A stretch of 64,000 bases of DNA from Rutpela maculata (GCA_936432065.2 OW386291.2:100877823-100941822), one strand, 5' to 3'; shown: positions 1-11,879, numbered from the stretch's first letter. Translations and numbers: made by a program. The notes: generated by a model from the sequence alone, not told the origin.

Positions 1-92
1 CAAAAAGTAAAATTATTTACAAGAAAACTGCGAAGAGTATCCTATAGAATGTGTAACAATTATATAAAAAGCTCAGTAAATCGTCGAAGAAT
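1..92 (+). mobile_element. 3' end of family C Helentron-like element, cut by window edge
   Basis: The segment matches the 3' end of the longer family C copy that finishes near 14316. Both share a stretch reading roughly TTATTTACAAGAAAACTG, then an inner GCGAAGAGT, then a spacer and a second GCGAAGAGT-like motif (here GTCGAAGAAT). GCGAAGAGT is the reverse complement of ACTCTTCGC, which starts the 5' end of the other copies, so it acts as a subterminal inverted repeat. Non-coding. The 5' part lies outside the window. Confidence 0.6.
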
Positions 93-164
93 ATAATGCT
101 TCCACTAGTTTTATTATAGTATGGATTGGAATAACTTATTGCATTTTTTAATTGTTTTGTTTTA

Positions 165-560
165 TTATGCTTTTCCATGGCATGGTGTTTTAAAAAAAAT
201 TGTACCCGTACGTATTTCGAAACTTACAATGTAGCAACCTCCATCGCGGTTAAGTACTTGGATGGATAACCTGTCTGGGAAACAGCGATCTTGTCCCACC
301 TTCTGCGGCTTGTATATCAGCGTATACGTAGAAACTATGTAATTTGAGACGAGGATTACATAGTGCATATATCATCCTTCGGAGAGGATGTAAAGCAAAC
401 GGTCCCTTGTCTATTAAATGTCAGGCAAGTAAAAGATCCCTACTCTTCGACAGAGGAGAGGTTCGGAAACTTTTTCAGGTTGGCGGTAGCTTGTCTTATC
501 TGGCGTCGGTGATAGCCCTTGGTAGCGGAAATAGGTCGACGTTAAACATATAAATAATTA
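165..560 (+). mobile_element. SINE with 5S rRNA-derived head (SINE3-like)
   Basis: Positions about 205-300 resemble the internal promoter half of 5S rRNA. The clearest match is box C, which here reads GTACTTGGATGGATAACC followed by a CTGGGAA block, against the 5S consensus GTACTTGGATGGGTGACC. Upstream positions align loosely with box A. The downstream body contains CCTTCGGAGAGGATGTAAAG, which I recall as a repeated block in arthropod SINEs, and ends near GTCGACGTTAAACATATAAA. A 5S pseudogene alone would not have this 3' body, so a pol III SINE is the better reading. The ORFs here are chance. Family membership comes from memory and was not searched. Confidence 0.6.
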
Positions 561-1845
561 AAAAAGAAATCAGCACAATTTTTTTACTAACATTTTTTTT
601 GCACGATTGATATTTTAAGCAAGATATCCTCGAAGGCCCTGATAAAATGAACAGCCTGTATATTAAAAATTTTGAAACCGTAAGTTATTTTTGCTGGGTG
701 CTGCTCGAAGGACTTTTTTCAACAACAACATTTACTGTTGTAGCCGCTCTACTACTTTAGGATCATTAGGATAGAGATTGTGTGTTTAGTGTTAGTATTT
801 CGATGTCAGAACTACGTAACAGCCTGCTATATATTTTTTTAAAGGTGTTTCAAAGGTTAATTGTATATTAAAATTGAGCATTGGTTTTTAGGATGTCTTA
901 ATGATATCTTGAGGTTCAAGTTTTTTCCACAATATTGAAAAGGTTAAAGTTATAAAGGAGAATTTGTCAAGACTATTTTACTTTCGAGGGAAACAATAAA
1001 AAGATTAACTAGTCAATGTAATATAATTTGAGAAACATTTAGGAAAAAAATGTACACGCTGTCTTCTATAAGATTAGAAAAATATATTTAAATTTAAAGA
1101 CGCATAAAAGTCTACTTTTTAAGTTCATAAGCAAGATGGCACCTGTACAAAAGTTAGTCTGCCCAGGTAATAAATAGCATCATAAGAGCAACCTGAATTT
1201 TTAGGAGCAGATAACATCACTTTCCTCTTCCTTTTCTTACAGGGTTTGCTACTTTGGCGGTGTTGTTTTTCAGTAAATAATGGGATCTGTCATTTTACAT
1301 TACGAACCCAAGCGCCTCTAGAGAAAACCTTCAGCCTACATCCAAGTAAAGTCTGAAATAACTAGCCGACACCCTTATACATTTTTCTTTTAGATATATA
1401 ATGCATATTATTCGTGATTTTCGTTTATTATCGTTTGATTGGCAGGAGTAATATGAAGACTGTAAATCTACTTTATTCAAGCTGATATCAAACTGATGCA
1501 GAGTAAAGTAAAAGACATAATGATGTTATAACTTTTTTATATATTGAGAGCATTTCTGTATTATTTTAAACTTTTTAATACAATTATGGACGGTTATTTA
1601 GCACTTTCCATTTGATCTACTGCCTTAATGGTGTTATGAAATTAATATCCAAAATTTTATCATAAGTTTACTTGGTATATTATAGTCTCAATAATTGCCA
1701 ACAATATTAATATTGTATATTATGTATATAACTTTTTGTAATTTTATATTTATTTTGAGTAATAAACCGAAAGATAGTAGTTAACATATAAGATTTCTAA
1801 ATAACAGTATTTTTTTAAAAGTATACTACAGTAATTTATAGTTTT
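561..1845. other. AT-rich intergenic stretch, no feature recognised
   Basis: No ORF with family resemblance, no long inverted repeat and no RNA gene seen. Probably decayed intergenic DNA. Confidence 0.5.
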
Positions 1846-2559
1846 ACTTCCACATCCAGTGGAAGTATAGTAACGACAAAAAATTTTTTTTTTATTTTTA
1901 TTGTTCAAGTAGGCTTAGAATGTCATGAAACGTCGAGTTAAGTTTGAGCAAAAAAAAATCTGTCTGTCTGTCTGTCGGTCGGTCTGTCTTTTTTGTGCGC
2001 ACGTTTACTCTGGAACCGTTTGAGATATTGACTTGAAATTTGGTACACATGTGCCTTAACGAGATCTAGAACTAGATTATATTTTCATCTTGTTCCGTCG
2101 AAGGGTTGGGGGGTAAATTGGGGTAAATTTGGGGTAAATTTGGGGTAAATAGGTAAATCAAGCAGGTAAGAGTCCATAAAATTGGTATTTAGTATATACA
2201 AGAGAAGCTAAGGTCTCAAAAAAACTTTTGGCATTAGCCACCCCCATTACCACCCCCATCCCATTATTAAAGGGGATGAAAGAAAATTGTGATTTAGTAT
2301 GTATACAAGAACCACAAACCTCAAAAAAAAATTTCACTTCATCCACCCCCACTACCACCCACTATCACCAACCTCTATCACCACCCCCACCTCATTACCG
2401 ATGTGGGGTATCGTTGTATGGGTTTTTAGGGTAGAGGATTTCAAATATTATATTATTAAAGTTCCATAAACAATTATTTCCACATACAAAATTTTTTCGT
2501 TGTGAGTGACTTGGATAGAAAATCTGGATGTGGAAGTAGTGATTCCTTGGGCGGCGGTT
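1846..2559 (+). mobile_element. Family A Helentron-associated (DINE-1/HINE-like) element, copy 1
   Basis: Non-coding element of about 710 bp. It starts ACTTCCACATCCAG and has the inverse CTGGATGTGGAAGT about 20 bp before its 3' end, which reads CCTTGGGCGGCGG followed by T residues. Near the 5' end is a (TCTG)n/(TCGG)n microsatellite at about 1960-1990, then a conserved block with GTGCGCACGTTTACTCTGG, a GGGGTAAATT mini-repeat (2110-2150) and a CCACCCCCAC-rich block (2240-2400). Subterminal rather than terminal inverted repeats, an internal GTCT-type microsatellite and T-rich flanks are the DINE-1/Helentron non-autonomous plan. Short ORFs recur among copies only because the DNA is repeated. Confidence 0.75.
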
Positions 2560-3887
2560 TTTAAACTGTTGAAATTCAGCATAATAATAATTACTGTTAG
2601 GCATCTAAGACTCTGAAGAGGTGTGAATCCTGAAAACTGACATTGAAGCAGTTTCCAGAAGCACTAAAACTGGATCCATTTTGTACATAATAATATGCAT
2701 AATATGATATAACATCACGTAATCAATTATTTGTGCATTTGTTAAATGCACAAAAGTGTAAATTCATCAAGGTAGCTTTAAATAATATTATGCTGTGTTA
2801 TGCATCACAAGGCAAGCATAGAAAATACATATATTGCACACCCCGCTCTGGTTCTATGTGTCTATTGTTCAAATAATTTAAAAAAAAAACTATTTTTTAT
2901 GCAACTCGCTCTGACTCAAAAATCAGACAATGAATTAGTCTGAAATTTTTATCGTGTTATTGTAGAAGAACTCACTACAGAGCGTCAATTTGACGTGACA
3001 CCAATTTATTTTTAGAAGGGCGCCAGCCGCGTTCTGGCCCGTTTTTCTACTCACAAGCGGGTTCGAGATAAGATATAACTCGACAGACAAGTCATAAGTC
3101 AAGGCCGCACTACCTCAGATCATTAACGATGCTCTATCGGTAGGGATTTTATTTATTTAATGATAATAATGGGTTTTACGCCTAGGAAGTTTTGTAATTT
3201 TTTGCATAAAAAAAATCCCTATCAGAGATTTCTCTCTGACAGGATTCAAATTTGACGTGATTTTTTATTTGTTTACCTTCTGATAACGGATTCTACACTT
3301 AATTATTCCTAAAAAAGACTTGCGGAGTCATGAGACTTCAGTTAACTCAGTTTTTCCGGTATTCCAAACGAAAACTCAAGGGATTAAGACTAGCAACAAG
3401 TCATAACATCAATAAAATGCAATTAGTTCAAAGAATACCATTTGTATAGCACGTTTAAAATAAATAAAGTGAAATTCTGTAATATCCTATCCAATAAATT
3501 ATATAATGTGAAAGAATCACGCCTTTCCAACTAAGGCAAGTTAAATTTAATCATACAAATGAGAGCGTGTGCTAACAATCGATTTTATGGAAAAGATTCA
3601 TGCAACTTCCCCAGAATTTAATTAAACCTTTTTTTAAAATTTATTAGTTTTGGTAATTATGGTAATTATGGCTGACTGAAAATAATATAAAAATATTTTA
3701 CAAAAAAAATTTTGGTATATCGTGATTATATCATTCACAGAACGGAGTTCGACTAATACATGAGTTTAATAACGTTCGACCAGCCTTACCACGTACTAGT
3801 CCCCATGCAGATTCAATATAGGGCAAATGACACAGACTCGCCTTCGAGTGACTTTTTGGCAAATCTGCTTTTCGAGTCATTTATGCA
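2560..3887. other. AT-rich intergenic stretch with scattered short repeats
   Basis: No coding signal. A CAATTTGACGTGA-like motif occurs near 2988 and again near 3247 with a moderately GC-rich block between (3010-3160). This may be an old repeat, but no element boundaries could be fixed. Confidence 0.4.
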
Positions 3888-4291
3888 CAAAATTTTGAAA
3901 CAGCAGTTTGCGAAAAAAATTTTGAAAATTCGGTAGCCTCCCCTGGGTCTAGGGGCCCCTGTATATTTTTATTTTTTTGTCATATGCATTTGACTTTTCA
4001 TAAAAATGCAACAATAGATTTTGGAGTTTATGAAAATATTTTCATTACTAACTGAGATACAACGAATTGAGATATTGTAATTTGTTAAATTGTAAATTAC
4101 AAAATTTCAGTTCATTGTATTTCAGTTAGTAATGAAAATATTTTCATAAACTCCAAAATCTATTGTTATATTTTTATGAAAAGTCAAATGAATATGACAA
4201 AAAAAAATAAAAATAAACAGAAGCCCCTAGACCCAGGGGAGGCTACCGAATTTTCAAAAATTTTTTCGCAAACTGCTTTTTCAAAATTTTT
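3888..4291. repeat. Foldback (palindromic) repeat with arms of about 170 bp
   Basis: The left arm (about 3888-4060) and right arm (about 4120-4291) are reverse complements at high identity. The left arm contains CGGTAGCCTCCCCTGGGTCT and the right arm its inverse. The outer ends carry AAAATTTT-rich sequence and the loop is about 60 bp. No coding capacity and no clear TSD, so the class is unknown. The whole element could form a very long hairpin RNA. Confidence 0.8.
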
Positions 4292-4629
4292 TAGAGGTCA
4301 TTAGAGAAGTGCTTCTCTAGATGTTATTTCCCATATTTCGTATGGGTCCCTTGCGCCACAGACGAGAAAAAAATATTGAAATTTCACCAGCCGCCACTGG
4401 GGAGAATCCAAACTTGTTTTATGTGAGAAACCGGCCTTGTTCACTTTTACTGATTTTTTGCCAATATTTGCCTATAGACGCTACGCGCCTTCGCCACATT
4501 TATCGATTGTACGCTTTCTTGTATGTAACATAGTAAAAATGTTATATTTATTCTATTGAATGATCTCCATAATGACTGTATCTTCATGGTCATTGTCTTT
4601 AATGGAAGAATTAGAAAGTTAAAGAAATA

Positions 4630-5442
4630 ATTTGGTGTTTCTTCAAATTTTCACTTAGTTGTGCCTCATGTCTTAATGAACTCATATCGGTTCTTCTCAT
4701 TAGTAAAGAAAACATACGTTTGCTTGAAACTCTTATATTCAAACATTAGCATAATCAATTACAAATTGAGGAAAAAATTGCCATTATTTAATTACGATTT
4801 TACAGTTTATTATGCCTGTTTGGATAAGTTAACTCATGTTCGACTCCAAAGAATACAAAATTGTTGTTGTAGATTTGCATATAGAATCAGAAAGTACGAC
4901 AGGGTGTCAACGAAAATACAACAGCTAGGTTGGCTTAAAATTCACAATTTATATCAATATCATTTATCAGTTTGTGTCCATAATCTCTTATTGACCTCAT
5001 CTCCGTCTTACCTTCATGAGAAACTGATATTTAGGTATAATTTACACAATGCAAACTAAAGATTAAAGAATTTACTGGCTTTTCCTCAATATCATACTGC
5101 CATGTTTCGAAGCTCTTTTTCTTAAAACTCTGTGTCAATTTATAAGGCAAAATTTACGACTTGTGTCTTTTTAGTTTTGGTAAAGCTATACTATAACGTT
5201 GTTGCAATCAAGACTTTTATATATTTGTAGATTATATCTTATATCATGTAACATTATCCTTTCTTTCTCCCAAAATATAAATATGTCTAAAATATTCTGT
5301 AGCCAGAATATGATTATTTGTAAAAACTTGTATAATATTATTCGTATAACATTATTAATTGTAAAATTTTATGTAATTTTTCAACAGGTTGAGTTGAGTA
5401 GCTAGACTCCGCCTGAAATAAAGTCATATTATTATTATTATT
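4630..5442 (+). pseudogene. 5'-truncated non-LTR retrotransposon, RT C-terminal region and 3' tail
   Basis: An open stretch from 4661 to 5059 encodes about 130 residues resembling the region after the RT palm in Jockey/CR1/L2-type ORF2 proteins. It includes a RIQNCCCRFAYRI-like motif (about residues 65-77) followed by WLKIHNLYQYH. The equivalent segment in the 41-kb copy reads VVQNCCLRFSYNI. No RT catalytic domain or endonuclease remains. The 3' end is a short (ATT)n tract at 5425-5442, the microsatellite tail typical of such elements. It is a dead 5'-truncated insertion of the same lineage as the copies at 40.7-42.9 and 54-56 kb. Confidence 0.65.
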
Positions 5443-6990
5443 TCATGATTTTCATAATTCTTAAAAAAAAATCATTTTTAATCATTTCGGTCAACGACAG
5501 TAGTTTGTTGAACATAGTTGATATACTCATTTCGTGCCTTGTCCCGCGCATGCACTGGCATACAACAGTTTTCACTATTTATAGTACCGAAATTATAGAA
5601 TAATGTTAAAAAGAATGTTAATGAAATCGGGGTAAAACATATGTCGCTGCCCCCCGGGCTGTTTGCTTTTACCAACAATTTTTATATTTAAGGAATACAG
5701 CACAAAACGTATTTAATCACATTAGTGTTTTTGTCTCCGCACATGTGAAAATATATTTACAGAAAATTGACAAATTCTCATTCGCATACCTATATATTTG
5801 TGCAACTGGTTTAATCTAGAGAGTAGCCATGCGAACTAATGCCTTCCGCAAACATTCAAGTAAACTGAAAATGTGGATACTCAGTCTGTGTAACTAGTGG
5901 CCAAAGCTGAAAAAGTAAACTCTACCACAATGTGTTCAAATATACATACGCTAATGTCTCTTTACTTGCTTTGAATAACTCCTAAATAATGTTGCCAGCT
6001 AGACCGTCTCTATTCCGGGAAAATAAACAGTATACATTTTTTATTCACCACGTGTCATCCGTAAAAGTCAAAGGGCAAAAGCTTCAGAGTCTAAACAATT
6101 TTTATGTTACACAAATATTGTTTTATGCTTGAAGAAATTTATTAAGGTTCCGGTATTGCGTAATTGTACAATGATTTTAATGAAATTACATCCATAAACA
6201 GTAGTAGTATTTTGATTCTACTACTCAACTCACTGGAATATATTTTTTTTACTACCTAAATGATCTTTGCAACCCTAGCAACACACGCGATAACGAAAGT
6301 AAACATTCAAGTTACCTGGTTGCTAAGGCGTTGCTAGCTACGAAAGTAGAACTTTCGTGGCCAGGACAGAAAAAAAAAATTTAACGCTTCATAAGTTTGC
6401 ATATACCTTGCTTTGGATTTCTTGGGGTAAAGCGAGGCACAAGCAATATGGTAGCTTCCTGCATCCATTTTCATCACCACCCAATATATTTGTTTATTTT
6501 AGTTTGAAACCACCAGAAATTAAAATGTTTAACATAACCTCGATGGCAGATGGTAACTGATTCGTTGGCATGGAAACAGTGTTCACATACAGCCTCCTAA
6601 ACTATTAAATTTATTAAAAACGTGAAATAGTTTCACGAAATAAATAGTTTTAAATTATTAATTCCCATAATATCTTTCGGTAGTAGAAAAAATATAATAC
6701 ATTACAGGATGCGAAAGCCTTTTTAGGTGTTCGGTGTTTTTTTTTCACCTCGACCATTCAAAAATCACCTCACACCTAAAAGTTAACTTTCACATCTAGT
6801 AATGTAAATAAATATTATGGCGTATTGTCACATTAATGAAAAGTTGCAAGGCAATTTGTACAGCCCGATTTTGTATTAAATTGCATATCTCCAATGTACC
6901 TTTCAGTCAGTTATCAAATGTACATCCGTGGGATCTTCAATGATGCAAATGCGGCAATGGTCTCAATATCTGTGTTTGATCTTGGAGAAA
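5443..6990. other. Intergenic stretch, nothing recognised
   Basis: AT-rich sequence with short ORFs only. A short inverted motif around GAAAGTA lies at 6295-6355, too small to classify. Confidence 0.4.
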
Positions 6991-7393
6991 CATAATTTCT
7001 ATCTTCGCACTCTCGAAAATGATGCGTTGGAGTGCTGCGCGCGAACAGAATGACCACCATCGCAAAAATTTTTTCCCATTTATCTCAGTAACCATTGGGA
7101 TTATGAAAAAGAATGTTACGAATGATACAACAAATATTACTACATCAATTCTACATAGAAAAGGTTATTACAAACAATGTAGGGGTAAAGATTTTCTCAA
7201 AAAGTTTACTTTTATAATTTCTATGTTCGCACTCTCGAAAATGATGCGTTGGAGTGCTGCACACGAATAGAATGACCACCATCGCAAACATTTTTTCCCA
7301 TTTATCTCAGTAACCATTGGGATTATGAAAAAGAATGTTACGAATGATACAACAAATATTACATCAATTCTATATAGAAAAGGTTATTACAAA

Positions 7394-8797
7394 CAGAGCT
7401 GGGCAAATATGTACTTACAAATACTTCATAAGTATTTAAATACTAGAAAGTATTTAAATGCCGAGTATTTAAATACTTCTTGCAGCAAGTATTTGTACTT
7501 GTACTTGCAAATACTTTATCTGAAATATTTACTACTTAGTATTTGTGAAAATGATCCTAAAGTATTTATAAATACTTAAACTATTTAAATAACTGAGAAG
7601 TATTTAAATACTTCTAAAAAAGTATTTAAATCCTTTTCTGACAGTATTTAAATACTTTCAAAAGTATTCGAATCTCAAAAGTATTTAAATAAATATATCA
7701 AATATAATGAAATACACCAGGGAGACAGGCAGATACTGGTCAAAAATCAAGACATGTACCATACTATGTAGTTAATAAACACATTGCTTCATTCAGTCTT
7801 CAGTCATTCACGTCTTAATTCTCAGAAAGTTGGTTGAAAGCAGACGTAGACAGTAAGTGTTAACTGTTAAAGTTAGGCTTTTGCAGAGTGAGAGGGAAAT
7901 ATGCGTTTATTTTTGGTTTATTATAAATAATTAATTAACCAAATATACTATAATCTTTAAAACTGTTTTAAACAATTGCTATTGTTCTAACGAATACATC
8001 TATATATTTTTTTTACTGTAAATTTCTGTTGTACTTGAATATCGTAGTTTGCCAATGAAAATAGCTCCTAATTTCATTATTAAAGTATGGCATTTAACTA
8101 TATACAAAATTTATGATAAAAACTGTATATGGTTGTACTCCTTAGAGAAATGAGGAGTATTTGAAACTATTTTAAGGATTATACCATTTGTGATTTTTTT
8201 AAATATTTATAATAAACCGAAAATAAACGCATGTTTCCCTCTCACTCTGCATGTATATGTTTTGTGATTATCACAGAGAACAGTTGAACTAGTGCCATAG
8301 TCTCTGTGCTTTATTTGGGTATTTGCAGAAGACGCAAAGGTCTAGCTCTACGGATAAGTAAAAGTCCAATACCCAACTATAACTGATTAAATAGAGAGGT
8401 ATTAAAATAGTGTTGCAGAAGTTCATGAAAGTCATGAAACCTAAAATTTTGACACCTCAAACAGTCAAATAGTATTTAATATAATAATAATGATAATGAT
8501 AATATTAAGTCTTTATTAATTTCTACAAAAATAGAAAAATACAATTTGGCGAAGTTCAGCCATTAAAGGCTATTTTTATACACTTAACTATGCTTTAAAA
8601 TATTTCAGTGTTATCAAAATATTTAAATATTCAGAAAGTATTTAAATACTAAGTTTAAACTATTTAATTACTTTTGTTATTTATTATTTAAATACTTTTA
8701 TCTTTTGAAAATACTTAATATTTAAATACTTTCAATTTTCTGAAAGTATTTAGTATTTAATATTTAAATACTTTTTCAAAGTATTTGCCCAGCTCTG
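7394..8797. mobile_element. Non-autonomous hAT-type DNA transposon with intact 8-bp TSDs
   Basis: The 1404-bp element begins CAGAGCTGGGCAAATA and ends with the inverse TATTTGCCCAGCTCTG. It is flanked by perfect 8-bp direct repeats ATTACAAA at 7386-7393 and 8798-8805. An 8-bp TSD with CAG...CTG termini is diagnostic of the hAT superfamily. Subterminal regions (7400-7690 and 8590-8780) are packed with AAGTATTTAAATACTT-like repeats in both orientations, the usual arrangement for hAT transposase binding. There is no transposase ORF, so it must have been mobilised in trans. It sits inside a tandem duplication whose sequence resumes exactly on the far side. Confidence 0.92.
7883..8250. mobile_element. 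Short inverted-repeat element (MITE-like) nested in the hAT element
   Basis: GCAGAGTGAGAGGGAAATAT at 7883 is inverted at about 8231-8250, and the complementarity extends inward for about 45 bp, giving a 368-bp element. CAGAG...CTCTG ends suggest another hAT-type MITE, but no 8-bp flanking repeat is visible, so the class is open. Confidence 0.7.
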
Positions 8798-9059
8798 ATT
8801 ACAAACAATGTATGGCTAAGGATTTTCTCAAAAAGTTTACTTTTATAATTTTCAAAAATAAACATGATTATGTCTAGGCATGAGGGTTTTGCCAGTGCAT
8901 ATTTACATGTTTGATATTATTTCTAGGGTCACTGGATAACAATAATTATAAGTAGTATATTACAAACAAAAATAAATTAACAAATACCTCCATCTCCCCT
9001 ATGTTTTACAGAAAGAAATTCAAAGATAAAAAGTGCCTATATAATTTTAACATTTAATG

Positions 9060-9530
9060 AAAAAACTTTTCAAGAAATGCAATGGTTACAGATTTATATA
9101 GACAGAGTACAGCCAAGCAATACTTTTCACTCCTACAATGACATTTTTAATCAAAATCATCGTCACTTTCAATGCAAAGCTTACTTATATCTAAATCTGC
9201 ATCATCGTCTTGCTCGCACTCTCCCATATTGTCACATTAGTCGGGATTACCTTCGCAGTTACACATATCGGTACACTGTCCATTTGACTGACACATACAT
9301 AGAGGAGAGCAACCCCTTTGAGAGCATGAGTACCGACATAGTTCCAAGATAAGCTCGGGAGCACAAGGTTTGGTACAAGCAACTGGATGCAGAATGAAGT
9401 CCTGATTCCACTCAAAACACTGAAGATAGGCCCTTAAAAAAGCCGGATCCAGTACATATTTTGTTGGAGGAAGATTCTCATCTTGACCTTACTACTAGTT
9501 TTCAGCACTACCGAAGTAGTAGTTTGCAGT
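9060..9530 (-). pseudogene. Uncharacterised multicopy protein, C-terminal Cys-rich remnant
   Basis: On the minus strand from about 9530 down, one frame reads QDENLPPT, LRAYLQCFEWNQDF, VACTKPCAPELILELC and then a Cys-rich tail (SCSQRGCSPLCMC, QCTDMCNCEG, CDNMGECEQDDDADLDI). A stop interrupts the tail. The QDENxPP and LQCxEW blocks also occur on the plus strand at 10630-10700, so two remnants of one family lie in opposite orientation. Cys spacing of the CxC/GC...C type suggests metal binding. From memory this resembles a large uncharacterised protein family repeated in insects and molluscs. I cannot name it, and function is unknown. Confidence 0.5.
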
Positions 9531-9540
9531 TGACGGAAGT

Positions 9541-10850
9541 ATGTACCATTGTCTAGCTCAGTACAAGTTTATGGATGCTCTTGACTCAATGCAAGTAATA
9601 TCTGCTAAAGAAAACGATAATAATCATGCTTCTACCACACCCGCAGGTTTAGAAGTAAATGAAAAGCTACAGGAAGTAGATGGCATGACGCTTCTTCTCA
9701 CCTACCACAAATCGAACACAGTGAAGACATACCATGACCTCGGTGTAAGTTTCAGCAAATGGATCGGGCAAAAATTCAGAAATTACAGTGAGGTCTATGT
9801 TGTTTTCGACTCTTACAAAGAAAACTCATTGAAGAGGCGATGAGAAAAAAAGGCTCAGATACAACCCAATACTAAATCGGAGTATACCAATGACAAATAG
9901 ATGATATTATATGCAGCGTATTTAGCACAGAAATGAATTAAAACTACTCATGTGTTCTCCCCCGATACTGATGTCTAATTTTAGTACTAAGGCGATATCC
10001 CCAACTTTCGCAAGAGTTTGCATTTTTCCTTGGCCATGGCGTGAAAAGGTTCGTTTAATTTACAGAGGAATTGGACCTACGAAATCCTCTGCACTCCTTG
10101 GATTATACGCACTCTACATAGGACTCTATGTGCCGATTGTCGGTGAAGGTCTTAAATATGCCGATCTGAATATGAATGCACAAATAAGAGTACTGTGTAC
10201 TGTACTTTCAACCTTCAATTATTGTTCCTATCTGTCCTTTCCAGATCCTATTTGTTGCTATACTACGCTGATGAAGAACAATAATTCCGAAACACGTATC
10301 CATAGCTGCTTCGAGTTTCCTCTTTGGGGTGTATGGCGCTATTTTCCTCACTATTTGTTTTTGACCCTACTAATTCCTTCCTATTTTATACGCACTTTCA
10401 AGAGCACATATCACAAGATCATTTTCCTGCAAAACTAAAATAAAGTGGAAAACTTTCAATTCTACAAGCGATAAGCTGCTAGAAGTTCAGAATAAATTGG
10501 AGGCTATACTGTCTTTCACTGAAGATGCCAGGGATAACTTGGAACGATCATTTGTCAGCTTTATATTTCCAAAACAACACTGATCGACATAGGAGCTGTG
10601 AGATAGTTCTTGTCCACCCAGAAACAATGTCAAGATGAGAACTATCCTCCAATAGGATCTACACTGGATCTAGATTTGCTAGGCGCCCATCTTCAGTGTT
10701 TAGAATGGAGTCAAGACCCCATTCAGTTTCCCAATAACCCACCACCCTCAGATTTTGGATGGAAGAAGGTAGGATATAAATACTACGCACAATTCCTACC
10801 CAACAAGAGAAACACACCGGAAGACCACCAGACTACCAGGTAGCATTCAT
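9541..10850 (+). pseudogene. Uncharacterised multicopy protein, middle and C-terminal remnant
   Basis: Several frames together show a decayed protein. The 9541-9840 frame contains KTYHDLGVSFSKWIGQKF then VYVVFDSYKENSLKRR. Around 9950-9975 another frame reads VFSPDTDV. Near 10075 is IGPTKSSALLGLYAL. About 10470-10580 has LEVQNKLEAILSFTED and LERSFVSF. At 10610-10770 it has QDENYPP, LQCLEWSQDP and PPPSDFGWKK. The order (VFDSY, SPDTDV, GPTKSSAL, DFGWK) matches my recollection of an uncharacterised multicopy insect family. Acidic SPDTDV recalls a metal-binding nuclease-like site, but that is speculation. Multiple frameshifts and stops make it a pseudogene. It lies head-to-head with the remnant at 9060-9530. 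Confidence 0.5.
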
Positions 10851-11640
10851 AAAAGGCAGATCAACCGACGATCATATGTACACCACCAGAAGTATCCTGG
10901 AAGAAAAAACGAAGTGAAGGAACAAAACTACACATATTAGCTATAGATTTACAGAAGTCATTTGAAGTAATTTGATACTATTAGTCATGAGGCTATACTC
11001 AAAGAGACACCGCACTATCCAATAAAGAGGACAATAAAAGTTTGCCTTCACGAAAGCACTACAATTCAATGGTTTGGACAGACGACGAAAACATTATGGG
11101 AGTCAAGCAAGGATGCTCCATATTTCTCAGACTATTCACTATGGTCCCAAGTGATATAGAACACGATAAAGGAAACACAAAATTTTAATGGAAACACAGG
11201 AACAGCCCCGATGATACTAGCATATGTGGATGATCTCCTAATCGTCACACAAGAAGAAAAAGATACTTCACCATTCTAGAAAACATGAAACAACATCTGG
11301 GCTGAAAGTAAACTTCAAAAAGAATCTTATAATGGTGCGAGACCCGTTAACAAAAGAAAGTCCGGTCAGCGGAGAAGAGTTCAAGATAGGCAACTACTCC
11401 CAAGAACGGCGAATAAATTGAAATACCTGAACATATCTGACAAACCAACTAAAAAGAAGAGAAACTGTAAAGGACAATTATACGTTTCATAGAGAATAAA
11501 CCACCCTGGAATCTGATCAGGAGGACATACATAGCAAACGATGACATATCGAGTCAAAAACGAGGCAAAAAAGTCAACAGAAGGAATCTGAGAAGAGCTG
11601 AAAGAGAGACTATTAGCGTTATATGTGGTTCTAGCTGCTG
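10838..11640 (+). pseudogene. Non-LTR-type reverse transcriptase fragment with YVDD box
   Basis: Starting at about 10830 the frame reads YQVAFIKGRSTDDH and continues to LHILAIDLQKSFEVI, matching RT motifs where a conserved Asp (here AIDLQKSF) precedes a dimer-forming stretch. After a stop and frameshift come CLHESTTIQWFGQ, VKQGCSIF and, at about 11217-11260, LAYVDDLLIVTQ with the catalytic YVDD. Stops and shifts are frequent. It directly follows the unknown-protein remnant, but nothing shows they were one unit. The motif style differs from the FADD/YADD copies elsewhere in the window, so it is another RT lineage. Confidence 0.65.
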
Positions 11641-11647
11641 ATATCAA

Positions 11648-11879
11648 GCGTGACTCAACTCCAATACAGCGTAGACGTAGCCGGCCCGATCAGTGGTAGC
11701 AATGCCTACCGTACGTCGATAAAACGAGTCAAAATCAAATTAAATTCTTTATCGTCTCTTATCTTTATCACCATCCCAATTACCCATTTCTTAATCTTTA
11801 TTTTAATCATTTTTTGAAGGAGCAAATTTCGTTTACTGTTTACCTCCTCTTTAGAGATAGAAGCAAGTGATATTATTAT
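11648..11879. other. Short unannotated spacer
   Basis: Sequence between the RT fragment and the family C element. No feature is seen. Confidence 0.4.

Larger units (their letters stand above)
6997..8850 (+). repeat. Direct tandem duplication, unit about 222 bp, second unit split by a hAT insertion
   Basis: The block containing CTCGAAAATGATGCGTTGG at about 7012 recurs about 222 bp downstream near 7234 with few differences. The second unit stops at 7393, where a hAT element begins, and continues after it at 8806 with the CAATGTATGGCTAAGG segment matching the first unit's CAATGTAGGGGTAAAG. The overlapping ORFs are parallel products of the duplication with no recognised family. Confidence 0.85.

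Noticed and set aside
1958..1992. Possible CRISPR-like or satellite array from repeated TCTG units (also 12007-12045, 49099-49155)
   Set aside because: Simple GTCT/GTCC microsatellites at a fixed place inside Helentron-like elements. No spacer-repeat structure.
2158..2434. Overlapping ORFs that recur in several places (also 31318-31603, 49378-49605, 57637-57923)
   Set aside because: They recur because family A DNA is repeated. Both strands are open due to CCACCCCCAC repeats, and frames differ by small shifts, so no conserved protein is implied.
6295..6360. Short inverted motif around ACGAAAGTA
   Set aside because: Too short and imperfect to call an element or a regulatory site.
9077..9352. 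Plus-strand ORF of 91 codons
   Set aside because: The opposite strand carries the Cys-rich motifs. The plus frame is its shadow.
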